Shown in pieces: positions 1 to 11,936 of a stretch of 64,000 nucleotides of DNA. The notes beneath the pieces are model-generated. The model searched no databases. It saw only the letters and a program-made list of their open reading frames with translations, and was not told where the DNA came from. The DNA comes from Gonapodya prolifera JEL478 (taxonomy: Eukaryota > Monoblepharomycota > Monoblepharidomycetes > Monoblepharidales > Gonapodyaceae), in contig KQ965837.1 in NCBI GenBank assembly GCA_001574975.1, positions 82,288-146,287 on the forward strand. The letters run 5' to 3'. Each line of letters starts with the position of its first letter. Positions within the stretch are counted from its first letter, which is position 1. A program made the translations under genes and the position numbers.

Positions 1-636
1 CGAAAGCGCCACAGACCACACGCGAGGGTCTACACTGTTGTCTTCCTCCTTTGCGGCCTCTGCCTCTGACCCAGGAGCCCCGGCGACAGTTGATACTGAG
101 GAGGAAGTCCCTGCTGCCACTGGAAACGGAGCGACTGGGGCAGAAAGCGTCGCGAAAGACGGCGGAGCTCCCTGAAAGGGAGATGACGAGAGTGTCCTCG
201 TGATGTTTGAGATTTTGGCTTCCGTTTTGGTGGGAACAGTTGGACGAGTCAGGGTCTCTTCGAAAGTCTGCTGAGTAGCTTCCTCCGAGGCAGCAGTCGA
301 TGCTGACACGTCACTGCGCTCAACCCGGTGTTCCGAAGCGTGTCCGGAAAGGTTTACGGGTCGCTCGGTGTGGAACCATCGACCTGTCACGTGCCCGGAC
401 ACCTCCAGGCCATCACCCCACCATCCCACGCTCCTGGAACCATTCCTGTCGATACCGCTGTGAAAGGCCGCCGTGAGGTTCTTGGTACGAGGCCTCCTTT
501 CCGACACGATGCTCCATCGGACGCAAAGGCCGGAAGGGGTGGGGATCAGGACCGAGGTGGTGAGTGCGGTCCATTGACGAAGGGCGATGCTCAACTCTGC
601 TGGGAGAGTCCGTGTGAGGTGCTGATTGATGGGCAT
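1..636 (-). CDS. Unrecognised protein, 5' part; gene continues beyond the left edge
   Basis: On the minus strand one frame stays open from about 669 to base 1, without a stop inside the window. The first ATG is at 634-636 and gives at least 212 residues. The first 60 residues are mixed hydrophobic and basic (MPINQHLTRTLPAELSIALR...) and could include a mitochondrial-type presequence. Residues 60-100 look folded and rich in W, G and H. From about residue 100 the chain is Ser/Thr/Ala/Glu-rich and probably disordered. I recognise no domain. The length of the frame in GC-rich DNA and its sensible composition support a real gene, but it could contain unseen introns. A 57-codon plus-strand frame (2-175) overlaps it and is judged a shadow. 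Confidence 0.5.
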   Translation of the reverse strand, partial: MPINQHLTRTLPAELSIALRQWTALTTSVLIPTPSGLCVRWSIVSERRPRTKNLTAAFHSGIDRNGSRSVGWWGDGLEVSGHVTGRWFHTERPVNLSGHASEHRVERSDVSASTAASEEATQQTFEETLTRPTVPTKTEAKISNITRTLSSSPFQGAPPSFATLSAPVAPFPVAAGTSSSVSTVAGAPGSEAEAAKEEDNSVDPRVWSVALS

Positions 637-1295
637 TGGAAAACTTCCGGGGCCAAAGCCTGACGTGCTTTAGAGGAGTTCTATCCCATCGTAAGGTTGT
701 AAAAGCTAAAAACGTTACAGATTTCGAGGGAAGAAGTAATGCGATGTCGATTATTTGGGGGAAACTATCAGCGATACCAGGTGAGCCAGGTGCCAGAACT
801 GCTTCCACCCACTCAGGGCTGATAATGACCCTCTCACCATGCCTTGTTCTTGCATAGTAAACCGGTGTACTCTATCTGACTACGTAGCAGAGTTCACAAG
901 TGTGAAGTGGCCAAATGGTGTTGAGACGACCACGGGGCTGGTTGCAATGGTACTGAAGCCCAGGTGAACTATCCGTGCTTTTAAGATAAGTCAAAATCCA
1001 TGTCATTCTTGCGTAGCTGCAATAATGCAGTGATACTTGGAGTCTTCATCACATGTCGCGCCAGGTCCAGGCCAAGACCTGCTTTCTTGATTTCGAACGA
1101 CTTGTGCCTTGTAAATTATGCCTACCCAGTGAACTTATACGACAAATGAGGCAGTGCACAAGTACATAGATCGAAAATGTCTACTGTACTTGTGCTGGTA
1201 ATGTTGTTGAACGGTTCCAGAACTGATGTTTACTTAGCATTTACATAAACGGTGGTGAGAGGCATTCTCCTGAAGATTCATTTCAGTTTGCCACC
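637..1295. other. Intergenic region between two divergent genes
   Basis: AT-richer spacer between the minus-strand gene at the left edge and gpsA. It should contain both promoters. No clear TATA box or repeat is visible. The last bases before gpsA (gccacc before the ATG) form a good Kozak context. Confidence 0.4.
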
Positions 1296-3035
1296 ATGAC
1301 CGAGACCGAGCACGTCCGAAACCGACTCCCCTTCGTCGTCGTAGAAGACGACAAAAGGACGAAGGAGAAATGCCTGGTCCTGGTGAGGAATCGGCGGTCG
1401 TTTCCTCGAGCAGTTCAACGATTTCATACGTGGCACAATATTTGCACTTGTAGGGAGTGGGTCACTTCGGGTCATGCCTCGCCGACCATCTCGCAGACCT
1501 CGGGAACGATGTGGTCATCTACGGTCGGGTGCGTGGACAGCGGATGCGGATATTTTGTGTTCGATTGTTGATATACATACATGCGGCCTACACGAATGTA
1601 CAGGACCCCGAGGTTATCGATTCCATCAACAAGACGCACGTCAATGAAAAATACTTCAAAGATGTGAGGAGAGCGATCGGTCCGCTCACGAACGGCGGTC
1701 TGACAGGTTCATATTCGAACAGTACAAACTTTCCACTCGTATCAGCGGGACAACCGAGCTTTCTGGCGAGCTCCTTCAATCGTCGAATGTTATTGTGTAT
1801 TCGATCCCGACTCAGGCAATGCGGACGGTTCTTTCCGGTCTGAAGGGCCGCTTGAACCCCAACCACCTCCTCTGTTTCGCGAACAAGGTGCTGCACCCAT
1901 CTTCAGAGTGTTCCGAAAATCTTACATTTTATAAAATGCTTTCCTGGTTATTGACAGGGCATCGAGTCATCGACCGGAAAGCTGCCCACGGAGATTATAC
2001 TGGAGGTTCTCGGGGAACCATACGCCAGCAACGCAGTGTTTCTGAGTGGTCCGACATTTTCGGAAGAAATTGTGCTCCGCTTGCCGGTGCGTTGTATTTT
2101 GATTCCTCGGTTGGTCGAGAAAATATGCCTTACGCAACTGTCCTTGTTAACCTTGACGTTGGCACAGTCCGCTATCACGGCTGCGTCCAAGTCTCAGGAA
2201 AGAGCTCAGTGGGCTCAACGGACGTTCCACGCACCCCACTTTGTGAGCCTTTTTTCTGTTTGTCCCTTCAATGGATCAGATTATCTCATCGAAGGTGTTT
2301 GATGAAGAGAGTCTACACGAGCGCCGATACTGTCGGCGTATGCGTCGCCGGTGCCTTGAAGAATGTCATTGCAATCGCCAGTGGGCTTGCGACTGGCCGG
2401 GGTTTTCAGAACAATACTGTGGGTCGATATGTTAGTTCTACACCCTGCCCCCGATCTGATAACAGACTTTATGATCGATTCTGCACTCAACAGCGTGCAG
2501 GCATCATCACCCGCGGCCTGGCCGAGATTTCGCGCATAGGGCTCAAACTTGGCGCTGATCCCCTCACTTTTGTAGGGCTGGCTGGGATAGGAGACCTGCT
2601 GTTGACGGCTTCGTCCGAGGTAAAGAATCGTGGCTTTCATTTTGCAGACAAAGCCTTCAGTCTCTCATAAAAACCTCCCAAACCTCCTGTTCCTGTTCCT
2701 TCTTCCGCTCCACCACCGCCACCGCCTCACCCCAGAAATCCCGCAACTTCACCGTCGGCTTCCGGCTCGGCAAATGCGAGACCCTCCCGCACATCATCGC
2801 GACACTCGGGTCGACCGCCGAGGGCGTCGAGACCACGCGGGCTGCATACAAGCTTGTCCAAAAACTCGACGTGGACGCGCCCATGGTCACGATCATGTAC
2901 AAGTTGTTGTACGAGGACATGCCCATGGGCGAGGCGTTGAGGGCGTTAGCGACGGTGGGTGCAGAAGGGGGCGTCGAGCTTGCAGAAGTCGGCATACTGA
3001 CGTGGTGTGCTTTTGGTGACGGTAGCGTGAGATGA
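1296..3035 (+). CDS. gpsA: Glycerol-3-phosphate dehydrogenase [NAD(P)+], bacterial GpsA type, 9 exons
   Basis: Converts dihydroxyacetone phosphate to glycerol-3-phosphate, the entry to glycerolipids and glycerol. Splicing 1296-1382, 1454-1528, 1604-1663, 1723-1887, 1958-2086, 2168-2242, 2308-2418, 2494-2619 and 2736-3035 gives about 375 residues in one frame. Visible motifs in order are the Rossmann loop GVGHFGS, the segment [38 protein letters not shown], the catalytic-lysine stretch [12 protein letters not shown], the block [29 protein letters not shown], and a C-terminal helical part with the RNF..GFRLG and [10 protein letters not shown] signatures. Spacing and wording match bacterial GpsA rather than yeast Gpd1 (for example SGPTF and GLAGIGDL). 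The start is the ATG with a GCCACC context. Several donors are GTGCGT/GTGAGG and one acceptor is AAG. The intron-rich structure shows it is resident nuclear DNA and not contamination. Confidence 0.9.
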
Positions 3036-5618
3036 AGAGTGAGCTGTATGGTTGGGTACCGCCACCGCCAGGTGAAGAGTCTGCAGGGTCAGCGGGGGTC
3101 GAGACAGTGAACTGATTTGGGTTGGTGCAGACAAGGAGCTCAAACCCACTCTTTCTATTGTGATGGGATGATATGTGAAGAGGTGTATAATACCCCAAGA
3201 GTGAAATGAATTGTAATATGTCTGCTCGCAATTAGCACGGATCGTATTTCTGCGGAACCTCAGTCTTCTGCCCTATGCCCACGCTCGTGGCCCGCTTCCA
3301 CAACCTTTGTTTTTACAGGCCCGTGGAGCTGCTCGGGCGGACTAGGAGTACTCGTTTCCAGAGAGAGCGGCTAATCTCACGAGCTGTAGACCTGCCAGCT
3401 GAAGTTCGTGATCGCTCCAATTCGGGACGATCTCAATTGGACCTTGACGTCTGAGCGACAGGACTATGGGAGATTAATCACAAGTACATACACAGGTTGC
3501 TCTCTCGAATGTACCACAAAACGTGCGGGGTGGGCAATCACGGAACCTAGTAGTCCCTAAATATTCCGTCCAACGAACCTGTGACCTTTCTCTTGCCCTT
3601 ACCGCACGCCATGAGGTGCCAGGTGGCAGGTCACAGGTACAAGCGGGAAACAATACACCTGATATTTTGCCACTTTGAGAGAGAACCTGCCCTTGCCCTT
3701 ACCGCCACCCCGCCGGGTACGAGTGGGAAACAAAACAACTCCCCAGCTTTCCGCTCGTCAAAGCACAGGTGAGGGGAAAGATCGATGGCGCCGGTTGGCG
3801 GATGATCACACCGGGCTAGCGCGGTTGGCGGAACTTTAATCGGACGCGAGTGGATACATGGCATGTCTTTATCTTGGTCTTGAGTCATATTTTCTTCTCG
3901 CAAACTCGTATTGTTTTGCAGATCACGAAGCAAAAAAGAGACATTTGGTGGAAAGTCCCGTAACCCCAAGACTTGATGTCAGACCACTTCTACTTTTCTG
4001 TGCTGTGGAAAAAATGCGTGTAAGTGAAGTGATCGACTCAAAGTAAATTTTTGCTCTAGAACGGTACTACAACAGCACTGTCAAGCGACAAGCATGATGC
4101 AGCTGCTTGACGTGCGGGTCATCGGGGGATGATCTGCTTCTCACCCGGGCTATCAACAAATATTGTGCTAACCACGACATAGAGTGCCATTACGAGTCTT
4201 AACAAAGCGCTATGTCCTACCCAATTAAGAAACAAAGTTAATCAGTCTTGGTCTGGCGTGTTGAGCGGATGCTTCAATGTTTTTTGTGAGCAAGCATGAA
4301 GCAACTACTTCATAACCCGAATCAAAGCAACTCGTTCCAGAAATTCGTGAGATCCAAATGTCCAGCTACACCCTTTTCCATCCTTTGTCGCAAGGAGCCC
4401 AGGAGAGGGAAACAATACGATGGTTTTGCGGATCTGGAGGTAAGGTAATCCTAAGCTCGCCGCGCAAAAACAGCCCTCCAGAGAGAAACCCCGAGGAGCC
4501 GTGGGACCATTTGTTTGCTTGGGATTTCGAAAATGAGAGGAGGGAACGGAATAGTGGGGAAAGGGGCGGATTTGGAGGTTTGGTGGAGTGTGTGCATTCG
4601 AAGATGCAAAATGAATTTGTGAAGAGCCACTGCCATGCGATAAATATGGATCTCTGTTCCGGACTATTCCAGTTATTTGCATTTCATTGTCGCAATTTTT
4701 TTTTCGTTTCTTCTTTTGTCTGTGCGCGAGTTTCCGGGCTTGCGATGGGAGAAGAGAATTCTGGAGCAAACCAGGACTGGACGATCCCTGCGTCAAGGGA
4801 GCGCGTCACGAAAGTTCACTGACGCTTGATTGTGTTCTGCCGTCCGCCACCGTAGCAGCTCCTGCGGACAGTCGGGGCTGGGGTCCACGAGAAAGTCGGC
4901 GAACGCAGAGTGCGCGAGTCGCAGGGAACTCGGAAAGTGCCGAATGCGAGGGTTGGAAGGGACTCGTGCTGAAGCTGCGCAGGCGAGTTCGCTTCTCGCA
5001 CTGGCACCCCCCCGAGGGTTAAAGGACGCCACGCGATGAAAAGACTCCGCACGCTCGCAAAAAGTGTATATATATCGTGTTTTTAGTTGTACACTCTTCG
5101 ATCCGATTGTTCGCTGCTCGTTCCGATGATGTGCTGATGAGACCAGCCTTTTTCTCTGGCTTTGTTTGCTTTTGCCTGCGCCTCAAAATAGCCGGTCCCT
5201 TCGGTGCCAAAATCCACTCCATCATCGGCTTTCATCTCTCCACTTCTTCCGCCTCCAACACTTCAAATCCGCTCTCTCCATCACTCCACCCGCCCGGCCA
5301 CTCTCCTCCCGACTCCACCAAACGTTGCGCACTGTAACCGCTCGCCAGTCCTAATCCACCGCCCTCTCCCCCTCATCTCCTGCCCTCGAGGTATCCATAG
5401 GAGACTCATCGCACTCGAGACGAATCTGCCATCTGCAGCGGCCACCTTGCTCGCCTGCCTGTCTTCACCCCCTTCGCCGGGTCACCAATAGCCTTCCGCC
5501 CCACCCGGACCTGACCTGCAACCGCCAAGCCATCACGCAGCGAGCTACCTCCCATCGGGACTCAAGAAGCGATTCGCATCGAACCGAGTAGAACCCGTGA
5601 GTGCCGTCCCGAGACCGG
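3036..5618. other. Long intergenic region and probable 5' leader of the next gene
   Basis: No convincing gene. Overlapping open frames on both strands at 4305-4822 (163 and 154 codons) have no family features. At 3592-3740 there is a loose duplication: cttgcccttaccgc occurs twice, and each copy is followed by ggtac(a/g)ag(c/t)gggaaacaa. The stretch 5220-5560 is pyrimidine- and CCAC-rich and looks like a long fungal 5' UTR. Confidence 0.5.
5067..5075 (+). promoter_or_regulatory. TATA-like element upstream of the Nrg1-like gene
   Basis: TATATATAT lies about 550 bp before the first candidate ATG of the zinc-finger gene. It is followed by a pyrimidine-rich leader, as expected of a core promoter. 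Position and composition are the only evidence. Confidence 0.35.
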
Positions 5619-7648
5619 ATGTCGGGGCGGGGGTCGGTCGCTCGGCATGCCCGCTACGCACCAATCACCTCACTCACCCGCGACCGTTATGATTCCCCAC
5701 TCCACTCACGCAGCCCACACACACTCATGCACGCCGTTCTGAACCCGAGCTCCATGCACTCCAACTACTTGACCATGGACCCGAATGCCATTGTCCATGC
5801 GCGGCAGCGGGCCGAACTCAGTCACCACCACCAACAGGCCGCCGCTCAACAGGCCGCGGCGCAACAACAACAATACAACGCCGCAAACGGATGGCGCCCA
5901 CACCCGCACTTCCCGGCCACCACGAGCGCAGAGGGGCACGACAGCGACCCCCTCCTCGCGAGCCTGCGGCACGAGTACTTCCGTGGTCCTAATGGGACAG
6001 GCCCTGAGACGTCGGAGCCTCAAAAGCAAGAACCTTCGCCCTCGTACTCGTACCACACGGGGTCTCCGCTCATCGACCGCGGCGGCCAGTATGATATGCG
6101 GGGTATGGCGCCCCACATGCCCCAGATGAATGGCCACTGGGGATACCAGATGATGCCGAGTATGGATCCGGCGGCGTACGGTCAAGGTTCGTCCTCTCTA
6201 CCATTCTAAATTTGCGTATGGGAACTCAACTCGTACTTACCGGTCCCGGACCATCTCTGAATTGACCAACTAGTCCCCATGCGCCAAGTCCTGCAATACG
6301 CAAGCCCCGCCGAGCTCGGGTTCCCCGTGGTACGTCTCCGTTTCCTTCCCTCCCTTTTGGGTCCGCGGAGTTGAGCACCGTGCACGAATAAGGTTTAACT
6401 TTCCCCACAATGGGTTTTAGGCACAACACTTTCAACAACAGCAGCAGGACCGCTCCATCCCCACATCAGCCCCCGGCAACGGCACCGGCGCGGTCCAGGG
6501 GCAGGGCCAGAACCTGACGCCCTCGCGCACGCCGCCGAGCGGGGGTTCTCCTACGAGCGCTACGAATCCTAACACGACGCAGGTACGGACACGTCTCCTT
6601 TACCCCCTTAACGCTCCTTCCACATGCAACATATACTGACCCCCTGCCATTCTCTTGTACCTTTCGCAGCCCCTCTCGGTCACATCCTACGACCTCAAAA
6701 CCAACCCTGCCTACGTCGAGACATCAATGCTCCGAACCCCCCTGCGCACACCCTCCCCAAAGACGATCCCGCCCACCACGGTCATCCAGGCCCAAATCGC
6801 GAGTTTCCTCCACAACCAGCCTCAAGTCCACCCGGGCGCTATGAACCCGCAGGCGATGCCGTACGCACAGCAGGGACAATTTATTCCGCCAACATATCTC
6901 CACCACGCACCCGGGGGGCACCAAGACGGCCCAAGTCTGCCACCGATGGTGTCTGGGCACGACTTCCAGCACGAAATGTACCCTGGCGTCGGCGCGGCGG
7001 AGCTGGCACAACCGATGATGCGCACGAGTGTTTCGATGGACAGTATTCACAGCATGGGGAACGCCTCCGCCAGCGACGTATCCCCGGACTCGCTTGTTCG
7101 GTCGGTCACACAGTCGGGATCGCGGAAGTCGAGGGGCCGCCCGGGAGTACAAGCCCAGGTTGCGAGCCGGCTGTACGAGAACTGGAGCATCGACGGTGAG
7201 GATCCCCACCTCGGCCCGCACCTGCCCGCGCAACCGCAACCGCACGCTCACCACCGCGCGCACATCGTAGGTACGGGCGAGAACCGCCGGTTCGGGTGCC
7301 AGTTCGAAGGGTGCGGCAAGGTGTTTGCGTCGTCGGGCCATTTGGCGAGGCATAGGAGGAGCCACACGGGCGAGAAACCGCATCTGTGTCCGATCCCAGA
7401 TTGTGGGATGAGGTTTACGAGGATTGATAATATGAAGGTGAGAGTGTGTTGTGGTTGGGGGGTGATGGTTTGGGGGTCTGATATTGATTTCGATCTTCTT
7501 CCTTTTCTGCTATTGCTTCTGCTTCGACTTCTACTACTACTACTCCTACTCCTCCCTCCGCTGCAATCAGACACACTGGCGCGCGCATTGCAGACGACTG
7601 GGGTACCCCGACCCAACCGGATCTCGGGCGGGCCACGGGTCTGAATAA
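5619..7648 (+). CDS. Nrg1-like C2H2 zinc-finger transcription factor
   Basis: Exons 5619-6186, 6274-6329, 6421-6582, 6670-7437 and 7571-7648 join in frame. The N-terminal three quarters are low complexity and rich in Q, H, P and S, typical of a fungal regulator. Near the C terminus there are two tandem C2H2 fingers with a TGEKP linker. The first is C-x4-C...[12 protein letters not shown]. The second is split by the last intron and restored exactly by it (C-x4-C-x12-H-x3-H, ending MKTHWRAH). The pair resembles yeast Nrg1/Nrg2 glucose-repression and stress factors, which end with SGHLARH and a DN-containing second finger. The role here is inferred from that resemblance. The start is uncertain: GTGAGT at 5597 and an acceptor near 5712 would make a leader intron and move the start to ATG 5727. 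Confidence 0.85.
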
Positions 7649-8670
7649 ACTGGTGTCTCTTGTGTCGTCTTGGAGTTGGAGTGAATGTGTGGCTGTTTCG
7701 GGAGGGGGATGAATCTTTGGTCGTGACACTACAACGACACCGCGGGTTCGGTGCCTGCATGCAGCTGTACTGCCTCAAAGCGTTTTGCGACGGACGTACC
7801 GGCGACAATCTCGTATCTTGATACCTTCCTTAGATGCTTTTCTCAATGAGAATCTCAATTTGTAAATTTGCAATTACATTACGTTGATTTGGATGTTGAT
7901 ATCGTTTGGCTAGGAGATCTCACACTTGTCACACTTTTACTTTGACGGTGGCGATGCAAAAGCGGCCGGTGCCGATTCGATTCACACCGCGCCTGAGATT
8001 GACTTTTCCAACGCCAAGTCGGGAGTGTGCCGCCGAGACAGCACCTGCGCGTCTGCAGAACACAATTAGCAGCGCGGCACGCCTCCAGGCGCCGAGAGGA
8101 CGTGGCATTTGGCGGAAATCAGTGAGAAGGGGGCCGAGGCCGGGCCGCACGTTGCCCTGAGGGAGTTGAGGATGTCAAGGGCGGAGTTATGCCGCCAGAA
8201 CACAATCACCCGCGCACACACCCGGCCAATTTCGAACAGCGGGTCAAAACGCAAAGGGACGGCCGATTCAATCTCTCGCTTTCTTTCGGTCGTTACGGGT
8301 CTGCCTGCGCGCACGAATCCAGTCTTTGGCCTTCTCGCTATTCCGCGCATTCGGCCTGTCTCCCGTGGGGCGTCGCAAAGAGTCTTTCGGTTGCTCCGGC
8401 TTATAAATATCAACAGGAGCCAAGCAACACTCGATCGGTGCTCCAGAGCATTGAATCGCATTGATTCATCGTCACCGTACAAACGAATCAGGGTAGGCAC
8501 CTCGTTCCGAGGGTTATGCTTTATGCCTGAACTCATACAGAGACCTCGCTCGCATTGACGCTCCTCCAGGTACCCCCGCGTTTACTGTTCTCTCCTCCGT
8601 TGCCGACGCCGCAGCGAAGCTTATTCACTCCACCTCCCGCTCTTTGGGTCTCGATCTCCTCTCTCGACCC
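7649..8670. other. Intergenic region with core promoter and leader of the next gene
   Basis: About 1 kb without a supported gene. Opposed open frames at 8066-8558 look like shadows in GC-rich DNA. The TATA box at 8402 and a possible leader intron (GTAGGC at 8492 to an acceptor near 8570) suggest transcription to the right. Confidence 0.4.
8402..8409 (+). promoter_or_regulatory. TATA box
   Basis: A clean TATAAATA in a GC-rich context, about 260 bp upstream of the ATG at 8671. This is the strongest core-promoter match seen in the window. Confidence 0.5.
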
Positions 8671-9037
8671 AATGGAAGAATTCTCCGACTTCACTCCCCT
8701 CCCACCCCGCATTCTGGGCCGAGCCACCCTCCGCAACGAGCACCCGCCCACGATCGCTTCGAAAAAAATCAAGGAGCGGTGTAAACGGATGCAGCGGGAG
8801 GAACATACCGCCTTTGCGCTTTTCGCCCTCCCGGTCCAATCACCCATTCGGATCCACATCCCCCACAATCGGGTTAGCGTATGCGACTACTCCCGCCGAG
8901 CTCGGCATGAACCTCATCACCAACGATCGAGCGGGGGTGGGGCTGCCACCTCATTCGATGGATGTTCGTTTGGATCAGCAGTACCGGGGACCCAAGTACT
9001 AGCGGGGATGAAGGGACCGGAGCTTTGGGACTCCTGA
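8671..9037 (+). CDS. Small hypothetical protein, 3' part uncertain
   Basis: An ATG downstream of the TATA box opens a frame that begins MEEFSDFTPLPPRILGRAT and stays charged and plausible to about 8880. Beyond that a second frame (ending at a TAG near 9002) looks more protein-like than the first (ending at 9037). Either an intron or an indel may therefore lie between 8790 and 8890. No domain is recognised. Support is the promoter and the composition of the first 60 codons only. Confidence 0.35.
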
Positions 9038-9196
9038 ATTATCCACACATACATTCGTCTCTCCTCTCTCTCTTTCTGGCGCAGGCGGCCCGGCCGTTTC
9101 TTGCTTTCCCCATAGGGTGGATCTCTTTCATTGAACACGAACACTTCAATTTCAGTACTGTGTGCATTTATTCCCTTTTAATTCTGTTTTTTTATG

Positions 9197-9996
9197 GTAG
9201 ATATCAGTATTAGATTATCAGTCCTCCACTGTATGATTTGCATTTTCGAATGCGAAACACTTTTCCAAGAATGCTCAGGACTGCGGACGCTCTTTCGTCG
9301 AACACTTCACTATGGTATGTATGTCTAAATATCATTCTTCTGCTTCCCACTTTTGGATGTCTCGGTACAGTGTCGGAATATCACTCAACATTTTTTTTTC
9401 GTCGGTGAAGATATGTTACACAAAGTATATTCCTTATCTGTTGGAATGGATCTTACCTATCTGTTTGCATTTCCTCTGTTTCCAGTTCTAGATATATCGA
9501 TATTAGACCGTCCACTGTATGAATCGCTTTTCGAATGCGGAACACCTACAACAACAGTCAAGTGGCTCTTTCATCGAAAGACACGTGATCCCAAATGAAA
9601 ATCGTACTCCGTAACGAGACAGCGATAGAACGCCAGTACGCGATCAAAGAATCGTTTGCGTTGTACTTTACGCTGACATAAGATTGCACCGAATTACGAT
9701 CACATTGATTCCGCGCACGTGTTCGCGTCTGATATTTCAGCCCCAAATGCGAGGTGTAGAGAAGCCTTGAGCGCTTTAAATCGGAAGTGACCTGTACATG
9801 AATTAAGCTATTGGCAAAGTGTAATTCTCGTCCGACTGTATTTGAGCCTTTCACCGGACGTCCGGTCCTTAAATTCGCCGTAACAGAAACCTCGAGCGAA
9901 ACAATTTGATGTGGCAACGGTTATGAGCTTTCGCACCGTTGATGTTTACCATTTTTAGATATCTCGGTATTAGATTATCACTCCACTGTATACCTA
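9197..9996. repeat. Three diverged copies of an AT-rich repeat
   Basis: Copies at 9198-9260, 9488-9546 and 9957-9996 share tagatat(c)nnn(g)tattaga followed by tccactgtatga. The first two continue with gcnttttcgaatgcg(g)aacac. Flanks also resemble each other: the phrase cttatctgttggaatgga at 9430 recurs as cctcatctgttgggatgaa near 10113. This looks like an old segmental duplication or a decayed element. The rest of 9038-10226 is AT-rich and shows no supported gene. Confidence 0.6.
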
Positions 9997-10226
9997 TATG
10001 CCATCCTTTGCCTGTTGCTCATTTCTGTATTTCAAGTTCCTTGTATCGGTACGATTATCCACCCATTGTGCTATACCTCGATGGCGCAGTATTATTGCAC
10101 ATTTACATACGTCCTCATCTGTTGGGATGAATTCAAAAAGGCGTCGGAGGGTCCCAGTCTGGGGTACTTTGTATCCCAGCCCGCTCAGTGCCACCTGTCA
10201 AAACGTTCACCCATCCCTTCCACCTC

Positions 10227-11131
10227 ATGCCCCCTCTCTCCATCACACCCGTCCGCCCGCTCTCCCACGGCGACGACGACCGCCCACCCGACCCCGTGTT
10301 CCGGGTACGCTCTGCCGAGCTCCTCGTGGAGGAGCAGGCCGTGTTCGCGAGCTTCGGCAGGTTGGAGCGAGCACTGATGGCACGCAGATTGTCGGAACCG
10401 CCCCCACCGCCGGGCCCGGGATCGCGGAGGCTATTCCCGGATTGCAGGCTGGCTGGTGAGCTGCGGTTTTAGGCGTCCCGTCTGATTGTTGCGACTCCCT
10501 CGGTTGACATGTGAAATCCTAAGACGCGGCACCCCAATTCCCGACCCCCCCAGCGCACTTGCCCGGCGTCGAAGAGGAAAAATCGCCTCCTCGCGACGAC
10601 GCGAATGCTGGCGAGGGGCGAATTATTCCCCCTGCCTACCATTTCCCTGCGTCAGGGCCTGCCTTCTCGGCAAAAACAGCCGACAGCACAAACCACCCGC
10701 AGTACCCCTCCACGCCCTCTGCATCCCCTTACAACGTTTTCGAGGCCCACGTGTCGCTTGCACGCTCCGCGGACGGATTTTCTACCCTCGGCCTACCAAC
10801 CCCTACCCTGTCTCCCACCCCCTATCGAGAGCAGCTTGTAAATTCGGACACGTCCGGCGCGGTCAGGCTGAATAGGAGGAGATCTTCGGTGACTTCGCTG
10901 CCCGCGGTGCCAGGGCGGCTGAGGAATTATAGACCGCTGACGCTCAACTTGCCGGACAATATGCGCGTCACGCAGTTTTTGAAGGGTGGGATAGGAAGGC
11001 GGAAGTCGATGTTGGATCGTAAGTTGCGAGTGTTTCAACGGCTGGTAGCTGCTGTTTTAACAGTTGTGTGTTCGTTTGTATTGTCACGACCGCCCTCAAC
11101 AGGAGACCGCCCCCACTCTGAAACCCCATGA
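10227..11131 (+). CDS. Hypothetical disordered protein, 3 exons
   Basis: Exons 10227-10455, 10554-11018 and 11103-11131 join in one frame with donors GTGAGC and GTAAGT and clear acceptors, giving about 240 residues. An N-terminal helical segment (FRVRSAELLVEEQAVFASFG) is followed by proline- and serine-rich sequence. Near the C terminus are basic patches such as RLNRRRSSVTSLP (a possible kinase site) and the strand-like YRPLTLNLPDNMRVTQFL. No known family is recognised. The good splice sites, and frames that close exactly at them, are the evidence that this is a real gene. Confidence 0.6.
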
Positions 11132-11936
11132 CCTTGGCGCACCACACAACTTGGAAACAATCAACTGCCTTTTGCTCTCCCGTACTGTCTTGGAGGAGAA
11201 GCGATACACCACCACCATTACTTTCCTGAAGTTGCCAAAGACTCAGACTCATCAATTCATTCAGCCAGTGTGATCCATTAGCATACTTAAAACATCTCCT
11301 TTTTCTTTATGTATTTCAGTTTGGTTTGCATACGAATAAAACGACGAATAAAGTGCAGAAAAGAGGGTGGGCGAGTGGTGTTTTTGGAAGTTCCAAAAAC
11401 TCACTGGATACCACCATCACAAATACCTCGCAAACACGTATCTGGCTGGTCACGGATATCTGCTCCACTCATTTCATTTGATTACGCACGTGGGGTCCCA
11501 GATGTGAGGTGGCGCAGAACCTCCCACCTGCCACCCTTCCCCCACTGTTTGGACAATCGCCCGGACCGTACCACGACAGGAGGACCCAGAAACCGCCTCG
11601 GGCGCTCTCCACTACTGCTAAGCCGCCTCTCTCAGCCCGTGCTTGGGACCTTTCCAAACGAGTAAGGTCCACTGCTTTGCCTTCCGCCATGTTCGGTCAC
11701 GAGCCATCCCCCCAGTTTCGTCTGATCGCCTCTCCCGGCTTCTTTCGCTCGTGGGCCTGCCTTTGTCGAGCAGCGAGAGACACCCCGATTGGGCCATCGA
11801 CCGTCTGAGCAAACACGACGCCCGCCCGGGACACAAAGCCCCTTGGTCGATTCCGAGACACCACACCACCATCAACCTATACTCTTGGACCAAGCTCGAT
11901 CATGGCGTAGTGTGATTCGTGTGCCCTTTTACCCAG
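11132..11936. other. Intergenic region and leader of the nuclease gene
   Basis: Overlapping open frames at 11469-11915 run on both strands without recognisable content. The last 400 bases are pyrimidine-rich and probably form the 5' UTR of the nuclease gene. Confidence 0.4.

Noticed and set aside
413-808. 131-codon minus-strand frame near the left edge
   Set aside because: It overlaps the longer open frame 1-669 on the same strand, which has better composition.
4305-4822. Opposed open frames of 163 and 154 codons
   Set aside because: No family features, they overlap each other completely, and there is no support from splice signals.
8066-8558. Overlapping frames of 156 and 149 codons upstream of the small hypothetical gene
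   Set aside because: They cover the TATA box and leader; they are probably chance openings in GC-rich DNA.
9558-9917. 119-codon minus-strand frame
   Set aside because: It lies in repeat-containing AT-rich DNA and shows no recognisable motif.
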